From positions 36,544,001 to 36,608,000 of the forward strand of contig CM074864.1 in the NCBI GenBank assembly GCA_037501455.1: a stretch of 64,000 nt of DNA, given 5' to 3'. Under the pieces are notes generated by a model. The model made no database searches. It was not told the origin of the DNA and saw nothing but the letters and a program-made list of their open reading frames with translations. Positions 33,843 to 44,834 of this stretch are shown here, piece after piece. Made by a program: the position numbers and the translations under genes. The DNA comes from Lantana camara. Taxonomy: Eukaryota; Streptophyta; Magnoliopsida; Lamiales; Verbenaceae. Within the stretch, counting starts at the first letter, position 1. Every line of letters begins with the position of its first letter.

Positions 33843-36035
33843 CGATTGCAAAACCGTTGTTCTCGTGTCATGATCGAGTCAGTTTAGGCCGTACGGCTTA
33901 GGAACTACGTGATAATGTGTGCATTGCATCGATTTTGAACGTGAAATTATCTTTCTTCTTGATTTTTGTCTAATTACCTGTTGTATTTTGATATTGGATC
34001 TGTGCCTCTCGTGTTGAATATATGCCATGGGCATGCACTAATCGCATGCATATATCTTTGAAATGAGTTATGGTTTATAGGTTATGAAGATAATATCAAA
34101 CCACGTCCAAGTTCTACGATAAAGATGATCGATTGCAAGTTCTTACTGAGACATGGAAGATAGGAATGGTACACCGGGGAAGAATGTAGAGAATTCAAGA
34201 TGCGTGGTCTTCATAGATAGAGCTAGAGTTCAAGGGTTAGGAGCTAGAATGGAAGTTCGACTTTAGAGATGCAAGTATAGAGTGACACTTGATGAAATAG
34301 GAATTGCTCGGGGAATGCTTATGACTCCGAAGATTGACATATGCGGTTCTTTTACATTGGATGTCATAATTGGATTCAACGGGGTCATTTAACTTAATGA
34401 ATGGAGTGAATGAACCTTGAGGGTAATTTAACTCAGGGTTCGGATTATGGAAGAGATAGCGAGGATTGTGCAGAATCAAGCTAAAACATATTCGGCGGGA
34501 ATTAAGCATCCAGAGGAGTCAAAGAGGAATTTCTAACTAAACCTAATGGATAGAAAAGAGGGTTTTAGAGGTCAAGATCGGGAAAAAGTGAGTTTGGGAG
34601 CCCTAACTTTCAACTTAGATGGAAAACAAGTCGGAAAAGGATTGGAAGGAGTCAAGTAACGTGGGAAATACAAATTCATGGAAGGTGACCATACTACGGA
34701 CAAGATTTGAGTTCGTTTTCTAAATCCAAGCTGAATTGTCATGTTCTGAGGGTGAATTGGGAAATATGGAGCAACGAATGGAAACGGTAAAGAAACGCAA
34801 AGATGTTTTGGAAGGAAATCATGCTCACAAATGGGAACCATTGGAAATCAAGTTCTATTCCCAATCTAAACTTGTAAAGGATAAACAAGGGAATCTTGAT
34901 CAGGGTGATGACTCGAAGTAGGATTCGGAAACCCAGTCGGGGTAATTTTATAAGAGAGTTGGGCATTATTGAAGGGCGATTTTTGGGGAGAAATTTGGAT
35001 GCTAATTCCGAGGATGTAGAAGAAGTTAGGGATTGAGAAATTTCAGTCCCGAACCGTGGAAGGTACAAGTTGATGTATAAAGATTCATGGAAAACTTGAA
35101 GGCCGTGGGAAAGACGAAGCATGATCAGCAAGTCAAAGTAACCTCGTGATTGGAGGAACGAGGAAAAGCTACCGAGCTAACAACTTACCACATCGGTGAC
35201 AGTTTCCAAAACATTCGTAGCACGTGCATCATACTTCGCATCAATTATTTATTCTTCTTTATTTATGTTCGTGCCCGCATTTCTATTTGATTTCGTTGCT
35301 CTAAGGTGCTGCATATTTCATTGTCGCAAGTGTGCCACATGCATCGTCATTTTAACCCGACATGCATTCTAGTGTTTATTTGATAGGAAGTTCTTTCATC
35401 TCACTTATCAAGTATCCCTTCGATCGGGCCACATCTGTGTTAAGAGGAAAAGAAATAATGGGATGGTATGTTACCAGGAAGGTGACGTCAGGAAAAATAA
35501 AGAATTTCAAGTAAGGGATAGGGTGATAAAAATGGGAATTCATAAAGAGAAGCGAGATTCGAGTTCACTGTGGGGTGTTTGGATTGGACAAGAGTAGGAA
35601 AGGGGTTGCGGACATCAAGAAAATAAGAAGAGGAATTTAAAAGGCAAAACCTTGGGGTTGCTATTTTGATTAAAATCCTCCCTAATGGAAGTTATTCATC
35701 AAGAATTTCGATAAAAGAAGGATTGATGGAATTCGACATGTAAGGACAGAAAATTTAAGGGGGAGAGCATGCCTAAGAGATAAATTGGAAGGTTGAAATT
35801 GAGCCTGAAGAAATATTTTAGTAGGAACAATGAAATTGCAAATTAAGGAAGACCTGGAAGTCCTAATGGTGGTGATCAGAAGTGAATAAGACTGCTTGAA
35901 TAGTTAAGCTATAAAGAGGAGACCTAAGTTACTAAATCGGGGTTGAAGTTTATCACCAGGTATAAAGGAAATGGCTTGGGGAATATTTTCATTTATGGAA
36001 TTTTGATATGGGGATGACAAAATTATAAGGAAGCT

Positions 36036-36141
36036 TCTGTGAACTCCTAAGTCAGAATTGACAAGAGAAAATCGAATCAAGTTAGCATATAATGGGATGA
36101 TGTCAATCAAGATTAATCCAATGAAGTACAAAGGGGTCCAA
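36036..36141 (+). other. Block strongly conserved between C and D internal domains
   Basis: About 106 bp with roughly eight differences from 49549-49654, clearly more similar than its flanks. It can be read as a peptide containing TPKSELTRENRIKLAYNG on the plus strand in both, but stops flank it and I recognise no family. Confidence 0.6.
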
Positions 36142-37005
36142 TAAGGATAATTTTGTTAAATCATCGGTTACTTCAATGGTAATTTGGAAGGAAACTTAAG
36201 CAGAGACCAAACCAAAAAGGATGATCATTGGAGGATTTACATCAAACTTCAAGAATAATCAAGAACATTCTATCTTCGATTCAAGAAATGTGGGGCCAGA
36301 TACCGAATATAACCTTAAGGGGTTAAAGATAATGAATGGATAGCATGAACGGAAGATGGGAAAGGATTCGTGTTAAGATAGATCATAATGATAAATATCT
36401 CAAGGTCGGGATTGAATCGTTAAGGTTGTCAAGAGTAGTTATCCTCGAGGATATGTTAGACTCTGATATAGGTAAAGATAGTAACTATGGATCTGATTTC
36501 GGGACGGACGATTTAAGGGTATTTGGGGAGGTCAAGCTCGGTTAATTAAAAAGAGTTGGTTGGTCGAATGAAGATTATGGGAATGGTGAAGAATCGGAAA
36601 AGAATAGAAACAGTAAAAGTTAGAAGGAAATCAAGAATAAGAATTTTAGAAAATCTATCACCGCGTCACTGGGATATACTAAAGAAACTAAAGACGAGTC
36701 AAGCACTGCACTCACTTTCAGGGCAGATCCTGCACTGTACAACCAAACTCACAGTTCTAAATTATGCAACTATGGTGAACGGTACATGAAGCATCCATGA
36801 TACATGCATTCATGCAAATTTAACTTAAATAATTTTTTTTTTATGTTAGGTGCTTTGATTCCTTATCATGTTAAATTACTTGGAGTAATTGATGATCAAC
36901 GTGGATGATATCTATTACCTGCTTTGGGTGTCTTACGTGATTTTAATTATGGTTTCGTGTGTGTTGCTTGGGAGTATTGGAGACTTCCTTGCTTTATTAT
37001 TATTT

Positions 37006-37136
37006 GAGAGACGGGGTGCTCTCGTTGTTTATAAGAGACGGGGATTCTCTTATTTTGTTTGAGAGAAGGGGTACTCTGTTTGCTTGCGAGAGACGGGGCT
37101 CTCTCCTGATTGCTTGTGAGAGACGGGGAATCTCTC
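37006..37136 (+). repeat. Hairpin array of C (five units)
   Basis: Units have centres CGGGG. GAGAGA...CTCTC arms are at 37006. The second unit (37031-37053) has the longer perfect arms ATAAGAGA/TCTCTTAT. One decayed unit (AGAAGGGGTACTCTG) follows, then two with GAGAGA/TCTCTC arms ending at 37136. They lie just upstream of the PPT hairpin. Confidence 0.88.
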
Positions 37137-37160
37137 ATTGGTTGTTTTTAGGCGTGCAGT

Positions 37161-37178
37161 GAATCCGAGGATGAATTC
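37161..37178 (+). repeat. PPT-adjacent hairpin of C
   Basis: GAATCCGAGGATGAATTC is a decayed form of GAATCC-GAGGAC-GGATTC. It is preceded by GCAGTGAATCC, which matches the GAGCAGTGAATC end of the H pol gene (stop codon TGA), so this is probably a remnant of an H-like coding terminus. Confidence 0.6.
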
Positions 37179-37183
37179 TTTTT

Positions 37184-37196
37184 AAGGGGGAGAGAT
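37184..37196 (+). other. Element C polypurine tract
   Basis: AAGGGGGAGAGAT immediately before LTR start TGTAACGCCCC at 37197. Confidence 0.92.
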
Positions 37197-38109
37197 TGTA
37201 ACGCCCCGGTTTCTCATTTATACTAATATGTCGTATTTGTTATAAATTACGCAATTAAATCATTTAACTATGTGATTAATTGTTTATAACTGTTTTATAT
37301 ATTTATTTGTAATATAAATTGTTATTATTTTATTTTATTTATAATGTTACATTTCGTTAATTTAGTGATTTATTTTGTTAATTAAGTGATTAATGTTAAT
37401 TAACCTATATCCTTAATTATCTGAATTAATTTCAAATGTCCGTTGACTTTGTTTAAATTTAAATTTCAGTTTTAATTTTTAATGTATGAATTTATTAAGA
37501 TTATGCTCGTGAATATTTATTCGTGCTTCGTTCTTATATGAATTGATATCGAAATGTCGTAGAAATTTAGTATGTTGTAGATTTATGTGTTATGAACATG
37601 TCTATATGCTCGGTTTATGTTTTCGAACTTGTTTGACGTGGTAACGAATTTAATTTGAATTGTGGAACCAAATCGGGGGCTAACGAGCAATTAGCGCACC
37701 CTTGGTTCCATATGTGATATCTTGAGCTCAGGAACTCAGATTCGAGTTCTGTCAACTTCGTTGAACTCGTATTGAAGACTCGGGTTTAATGAACTTAATC
37801 TTATAATTTTCCAAAATCGTTTGAACCTTCGAAATCCAACCGAAAAATGAAACGGCACCAAAACTGCCACATTTTACTAAAATGGCCCTAACTTATTCAA
37901 ACCTTAACCAAATTAACTATGGTTGGAGTCCTTGTAACCCTAGTTCAGCCCACTATCATCCCATACTCATCTCCAACTGAACAAATCCTCGCACAAGAAA
38001 GAAAATTCAGCCAAAGTTCCTGCTTTCCAGTTTCCCGTCACTTTGTAATCCTTTGAGAATTTGGAGCTCAAATCTCTTCCAACTTTCATCCAATCAACAA
38101 GGTGAGTTA

Positions 38110-38114
38110 GGGTT
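38110..38114. repeat. TSD GGGTT, left copy (solo LTR M)
   Basis: Pairs with 42260-42264. Confidence 0.9.
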
Positions 38115-38327
38115 TGTAACACCCCAAACGGAGGATGCTACATCCCCCGCACTAAGACCCAGACCCGGTCACGAAATGGAAAGTCCATGCCCGAATCCGA
38201 ATCAAAGCGAACGGGAGACCAACTCACACACTAGGCTAGGCGGATCTAACTCAACAGACTGAGAACGCGGAAGCAATTTAAACAATTATCATCAGATAGC
38301 GGAAGCAATTAAATCAACGTACAAAAT

Positions 38328-38425
38328 AGGTGATGGGTTCAACTAGCATAGATACCTAGTCCCGAATATCAGCATACATAACAGGTGACGGGTTCAACTA
38401 GCATAGATACCTAGTCCCGAATCTC
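38328..38425 (-). repeat. 55-bp direct repeat in LTR M (two units)
   Basis: AGGTGATGGGTTCAACTAGC... and AGGTGACGGGTTCAACTAGC... start at 38328 and 38383. Element C has the same motif once (33573-33602). LTR L has a similar duplication (63808-63890). Confidence 0.88.
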
Positions 38426-40639
38426 AAATCATTGCAACATAATAAACCAACATAAGTATCAGCAGAATAGCTAATTACATCCAAATGCTAGCATACTAAC
38501 CCCACATGGGTTTAAGTCTAAGTAGAGCATAAAGCATAATCTCCAAAAGCGAAATAAGAATACATAAAATAAATAGAGTATGTGACAAATACCAACTAAA
38601 CCGACAAGTGTGACCCAGATGACTCACATCCGCCTAGCTCAAGCCAAAAGGAAACCTGCAACTAAAAGATAAAATGAGGTGTCAGTCAACTGACTGAGTG
38701 AGGGGGCTAACACACACCCACTATATATATATAGAGCATAGCACATATCAGAAGGGTGGACTCATGAACCGGAGATAGGTGTTGCATACCAAAACCTTTC
38801 CAAAAGTACCTAAAAGATAGTTATAAGTATAAGTTTTAGAAAACATTTCAGAAACTCTATCTCGATTCATGATTCCCAGACAGAGCAGATCACATGCTCG
38901 GCGAGTATGAGCTTCCAACCGTTACTCCTCAGAATATATCAAATCATAGAATACAAAAATCAATCCAACCGTCACACCAATGATGGAGGGGATGTACTGT
39001 CCCCAAACCATCCATATCAGACAAACCCTCAAGCGGTAGCGAACCCACAAGAGTCCTCCCCGGCTGTACACCGAAGGCTCAAGATATCACGCCTCCCCTA
39101 TCGCCCTGAGTCGCGCAATGATATCTCAAATGGAGACTATGCACAGGCCGAGCCCTGACGGTCCTATACCGTCCCAGGGATTCCTTACCCATAGCTCCTC
39201 GGATCCATAACAGAACAGAACAGAACAGATACCATATATCATGGCTAACTCGCTACAGAACAGATCATAACATAACATAACTTTTCAAAACAGCTTACAT
39301 ATGCTTTCATATCTAATTTTCCAAAACAGAGCTGATTCACAAGGCCATAAACATATCATATCCAACACATATGTATTTATAATAGATATACTCACATGCA
39401 AGGGTTGAAATCAGCATATTAACGCCATAGGTCGCATAACTATAGAAAATCCTAAACCTCACCTCGTGAAAGTAGAGTCTGAGAGTGTGAAGGGCCAAAC
39501 ACCCTAAACCTCGGGCCCACCGGCACCACCAAACTCTGTGACAAGACATACAGAAGCCCAGACTTAGACTCTATATGAGCCAAACAAGACGCACGGTGTT
39601 GCTCAACATGATCGTGGTTATGCATAAGTGTTCATGTTGTGCTTGGATAAGGTGTCGTGGTCATTCAAGGCATATCAATGCTCAACAAGGTCATATTTAC
39701 AAGCAACAGACACGTAATTCCATATCCAAAGATGCACGATCAATTTAGGAAGTCAATGTATTCACAAAATGCATATTAAATCATCCAATGTCACAGGGTT
39801 CAATTATAATATTAGAATTAAGCATCAAGTTCATGACGAGTTATAAAGTGCATAAGTAAGAGCAACTTGATCATATAAACATACAAGGTTGTTGTACGCT
39901 TGATACAATAAAGAGTGTATTTAATTCACTTAAGATCATACTTTACAACTTCACAACATGTTTGGTACACAAGCTCAAGTCACATTCCTAGTTTCATAAA
40001 TATTACACTTACATCCCCCAAGTTGATTACTAAGCATAATTGTTCGTTTAAAGTGTTTATACAATTATTCAACTAGGAATTAATTACTTACAAGCATGAC
40101 AATTATCAATTTATAGTAATTCATAATATACCATTTTCACGTAGTAAGAGTAAATCAAGATATTACAATTCTAACTCCTATCATGCATCAAGTCTCAAGT
40201 TGTTCAACCTTCCTTCATGTATCTCAATTTTATATTTGAAACACAATTTAAAACAAACATAACATGGAGAACGTCTCAAATTCATATAGAGAAATCACAA
40301 TATGTTCGTTCTTCTAAATTATCATTCAAGTTCATTTAGTCACATAAAAGATTAGTTTCTAGATATTACACTAACACCCTTTCATATCTAAACACAAAAC
40401 ATAAATTCATCACATCGGGGTTCAAATTGTAAATCGAAACATTCATGCATATCACAATCCATTCAATACATATTTTCGTATATGATTGGAATACATCTCG
40501 ATCAACAAACCAACAATAAACAATTTATTTGCACTTAAAACAATTAATTCAAATAATCACAATTATGCAAAATAATTCGTAATAAATAGATCGAGTGTCC
40601 GATTAACGAACGGAAACTGGCGTTGAACTCACCCCTACG

Positions 40640-41510
40640 AGACGAGCATTCTGACCAAACGCCGCCGGAACGCCACCACTATAGCTGCCAGAATTTGGCC
40701 GGACCGCCGCCGGGTCGCCGCCGAAGGTCGCCGGAAAAATCCCGAAAAATAAGTCCTGAATGAAGTCTTCGTGCCCGTTCCGAATCCTTGATCAATTTCT
40801 GGAAATTCCAAGCCGATTGTCCTAGATCTGAAATCTAAGAACACGAAAACCCTAAAATCTTCAAACTCAAATTACTTCCAAACTGGTGAACCAAAATACG
40901 ACCCGAAAGAAGCGTTGTCTTACCCATGACGAGCTCTTCGAAAGCCCTAAGGTAACTCGCCGGAAAAATCCTCGGAGCTAGCGCCACCGTTGCACCGCCA
41001 CTTTGCCGCTGCGATCCGCCGCCAAACCACAGAATCTGGAGTCGCCTGATCATAGGCCACTAGTTCTCGTCGTTCCGAACAACTTTCGTGAAGAGCCCGA
41101 GGCCAAAAGATGGCCGGAAAAGGCCCCCGTTGGCCGCCGAAAATTCTGCCACCGCCCACGTCACTGGAACCACAACCTACGGCCAAGATCTGGTGAAATT
41201 GATGCTGGAAATGAACTCAGGGGGTCGAAAAATCTTGGAAACCATTAAGCCCCATCGAAAAACACCCCCGAAAGCGGCGGAATCGCGCCGCTACAGGAAC
41301 CGGCGCCGCCGCCGCGAGCTTCAGGCGGCGCGTGCGGCACTATCGCGGCTCGGATGGCCGCACCGCCGACGTCAACCGATGCACCGGGATGTATACTTTC
41401 TGGGTCTCTGGCACGTGCATCGAGGAGGTGGCCGAAAACTACCGCGAAAGGCCGGCGAAATGGCGGCGGTTTGGTACCTCCGCCGCTGCTACTGAAATCT
41501 AGCCATAACT
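40640..41510 (-). other. GC-rich segment in LTR M
   Basis: About 870 bp rich in CCGCCG/CGGCGG in an otherwise AT-rich LTR. It lies upstream of a donor-like GGG/GTGAGT (about 40630, minus). Several overlapping open frames exist on both strands (41088-41495 plus, 41245-41517 minus), as expected when stop codons are rare. They show Arg/Ala/Gly-rich compositions and no domain. It may be a 5' untranslated region or a captured piece of host DNA; the sequence does not decide. Confidence 0.5.
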
Positions 41511-41655
41511 CCGCCACCGTTCGTCGTTAGGCTATGAAATTGGTAATCTTGCGTACGTCTTGCCCAGATAATAGAAATGAACTATTCTTTTGTTGAATTC
41601 CGTCGAGAAACGATCGAGTTATGGGCTCGTAACCGAAGCCGCGCATAGTACCGCG

Positions 41656-41710
41656 GGAGAGAGAGTGGGAGAGAAGAGAGAGAGGAGAGAGAGAGAGAGA
41701 GAGAGAAAAG
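41656..41710. repeat. (GA)n repeat in LTR M
   Basis: GAGAGAGA-rich run with single-base interruptions. Confidence 0.95.
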
Positions 41711-42259
41711 AGATTGGGAGAAATGTATCTTGTGCACAAGCTTTATACAACCGGGTATCCTTATCGCTTAGCAAGGAGAAATATCGCGTACAAATAATCT
41801 TAAATAAAATCGGTAAAGTTACGACTAAACATTCAAGCTCCACATAAATTTATAAATTAAAATGAAATAGAGATTTACCAATTAGAGTTTAATTCAATTT
41901 AATTTTGGAAACCTTTCGTACAATTTAACGACACTTCGTAAACACATGATTGACAATTAATCTCAAGGAATTTAAGTAAACCGAAATAAAACAAGTTAAG
42001 TAACATGATGGATTTAAAATCAACTTGACAATTATTTCATGGAATAAATTTGAATTAAATCAAATTAGACAGTTAGGGTTAAATATGCGCGTAATTAATC
42101 AAGTTGACAATTAATCTTAGAATAATTCGAATGAACACATATTAAATTGCATTTACATTAAATCACATAATTCAACAACTCTTAAATTAAACATACACAA
42201 GTGTAGAGACTTACTTGTTAATATCGTCAGGATGCCTTTCGAGAATACGGGGCGTCACA

Positions 42260-42264
42260 GGGTT
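42260..42264. repeat. TSD GGGTT, right copy (solo LTR M)
   Basis: Pairs with 38110-38114. Confidence 0.9.
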
Positions 42265-42900
42265 ATGTTATACATGCATCTCTGGTCATTTTGATCCATT
42301 CATCCCTAATTCTAAGTCAGTTTTCATGGAGTTTTGATGATTTGAGGGAATAGTTAGGTTTAAGTGTGTTTTGATGAATTCTTTAAATCCTTTGGCTTAT
42401 AACTTGTTTCGGCGCTATATATATGATTATTTTCCCTCATTTATGACTGAGTATGCTTGTACTAGTTGGTGGTTAAGAGTTGGGTGAGATACCATTAATG
42501 AATTTTTTATGGAATGCATGTACTTCAAACTGATTTTTCCCCCTCCCTCTCGTACCGAACTGCTGCTAGTTTTAGGATTCATTTTGAGGTTATATGCTGC
42601 TTCTTTTTACCTTAATTGCTGTTGGTTTGATGATTGATTCTTCACTTGAAGTCTTACCCTGTTTTCAATCGGTTATGCCCTGTTTTTCCTCACGTGAACT
42701 GCTATATATTCTTTGTTGGTGCTGCGTGTTTTCAGGCTGAAATTGCTGAGCATTTGCTGTCTTTATTTCCTTATTATGTTGGTATGAGTTGGTTGGAGTT
42801 TATGTGATTGTCTTGGCCATTTGGTTTCCTTTTTCCCCCTTCCCCTATTTTGGACGGTCTACTGTTGCTGCCTATTTGCTGTTGTAGTTTGTTCATGGAA

Positions 42901-42995
42901 GTACCCAGCCGGGTACCCCTGATGCAGTAGCTTCTACATCTTTTTTTCCCATCCAGGGAAGTTGGATTTGAGAAGTCTACCCGGGTGGGTAGACT
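42901..42995 (+). repeat. GC-rich palindrome cluster, C 3' LTR
   Basis: Three units remain: GTACCCAGCCGGGTAC, TTCCCATCCAGGGAA and GTCTACCCGGGTGGGTAGAC. Transitions (C to T, G to A) have partly damaged the centres relative to the 5' LTR copy. Confidence 0.85.
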
Positions 42996-43154
42996 GCTGC
43001 GTTGCTGCTCCTTTTCCTTTCTTCCTCTGTTGCTTCTTTTCTTTCCTTTTCTTTTGTTGCTTCTGTTTCTTCTTTTTTTTGGCTGCATGGTTGTGTGTAT
43101 GGATAGGTATATGGATCTGTTGCTGCTGTTTCTCATTTGTTGCAGAGTGTGTGC

Positions 43155-43332
43155 ATATATATATATATATATAAAGATGGTGTGTGTGGGTTTGTGTTCC
43201 TATGTCTGCATGCATGCAAGTAATGCATTATATATGTATATATATATATATATGGGTACATTAATTATTAATGCATGCATGGCCTCCTTAATTTAGTAAT
43301 GCATGCATGGCATATATATATATATGTTTGTT

Positions 43333-43390
<58 letters not shown>
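43155..43390 (+). repeat. TA microsatellite cluster, C 3' LTR
   Basis: TA runs at 43155-43172, 43240-43252, 43313-43325 and a long one at 43338-43388. Confidence 0.95.
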
Positions 43391-43391
<1 letters not shown>

Positions 43392-43871
43392 TATATTATA
43401 AAATATGATTTTATTTATTTTAATTAGAATTTAATTGATATTTATTTCACGTATTTAAATTACCGATTATTACTTGAACATTTTTATTTATCTTATTTCT
43501 CATTGTAAACGTGAAATAGTACATGTTATGATTATTATATGAAATTTTTAGATTAAATTAATATGAAATGTGTAAAGATTGAACTTGAATGAATTTGAAC
43601 ATTTATTATATCAAGTGATTGGCTTGTCTATATGATTTAAGTGCATTAATAGTGCACATGAACATGTTCATTCCATAATATCATCTTTTAGGCATTCATA
43701 TCATGTTCATTGCACGTCGTGCGTCATATATGGTTCATTTGGAGTCTTGAGTCTCACGAATACGTTACATTGTCTTTTGCACAGTTTTCTCCAGGGCGGA
43801 GATGCCGTGTTCATAGGACACTTTCGAGTCTCATTTTCTTCTTGGTATTGTTCGGTAAGAGGTGTACAAGT

Positions 43872-43876
43872 GGGTT
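43872..43876. repeat. TSD GGGTT, left copy (element D)
   Basis: Pairs with 53266-53270. The joined flanks recover GTGGGTTTCTCTACTATTTAG, as in the C 5' LTR near 32637. Confidence 0.93.
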
Positions 43877-44834
43877 TGTAACGCCCCCGTTTTTCTTATT
43901 TTGTACAGCTTGACGTATGTGTTTATCAAATTACGTGAATAATTAATTATACGTGTTTTACATATTTAATTTATTTTAAATGTATTAAATGTTAATTATT
44001 TTATTTTAATAATATTAATATTAAATATATATATATTATTTTAATGATACTAATATTAAATATATTTATATAATATAAATATATATGTTAATTGTGTACG
44101 TGTGCATGAATATTGTAATGCATGCATTTTATATTTATAAATTAATTATGCATGCATGTATTATAAATTATATATACGTATGTGTTTTTTTTTTATATTA
44201 TCTGTTAATATTATGAATTTTATTGTTGAATTGCGTATGAGTGACATTTACGTGTTTCGTTTCTATATGAATTGATACCGAAATTTCGTGAAAATTGAAT
44301 ATGTTGAACTTATACGTGTCTTGTATATGAATATTTGTTCGTTTCATATTTTCGGATTCATTTGCTTGTGTTTCGGATTTAATTTTAATTTTGGAATCCA
44401 AGTCGGGGGCTAACGAGCAATTAGCGCACCCTTGGTTCCGTATTTAATATCTCGAGCTCTGGAACTCAGATTCGAGTTCCGTCAACTTCGCTGAACTCGT
44501 AACAAAAATTCGAGTTTAGTGAACTTAGCTTTATATTTTCCTAACGTCATTTGAACCTCCGAAATCCAACCGAAAAAGGAAACTTCGACCAAACTGACCT
44601 TGGTGCACTAAAATGACCATATCTTGCTCAAACCTTGACCAAATTAACTATGGTTAGACTCTATGGAACCCTAACTCAACCCTTTATTAAGCCATTAACC
44701 CCCCAAACCAAGATAACCCTTCCCACTTGCTGAAAATTAGCCAAACATGATCTTCTTCCGAGTTTTCCCGTAGCTCAAGCCCTAGCAAGAGATTCAAGCT
44801 CAAATCGCCTTCCAAACCTCCATTAATCCACAAG

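Larger units (their letters stand above)
33822..37196 (+). other. Element C internal domain, non-coding
   Basis: About 3.4 kb without a supportable gene. Landmarks are the primer site, a conserved leader after it, AGCACGTGCATCATA (about 35219), a block unusually conserved with D (36036-36141), GGTGAACGGTAC (36774), the hairpin array, the PPT hairpin and the polypurine tract. Open frames of 60-130 codons on both strands carry no recognisable domain. Confidence 0.8.
38115..42259 (-). mobile_element. Solo LTR M (4145 bp)
   Basis: In minus orientation it starts TGTGACGCCCCGTATTC at 42259 and ends ...GGGTGTTACA at 38115, with TSD GGGTT on both sides. No internal domain remains. It contains the LTR-end module (CATCCCCCGCACTAAGACCC), GCTAGGCGGAT at about 38235 paired with ATCCGCCTAGC at 38628, a 55-bp direct repeat, a GC-rich segment and a GA repeat. 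It probably arose by recombination between the two LTRs of a full element. Confidence 0.92.

Noticed and set aside
35904..36131. Minus-strand frame in C whose peptide partly matches 49447-49659 in D
   Set aside because: It is antisense to the conserved 106-bp block. The similarity stops with that block, so it reflects nucleotide conservation.
41088..41517. Two overlapping frames of 90-135 codons in the GC-rich part of LTR M
   Set aside because: High GC removes stop codons on both strands. Compositions are Arg/Ala/Gly/Pro-rich and no domain is recognisable.
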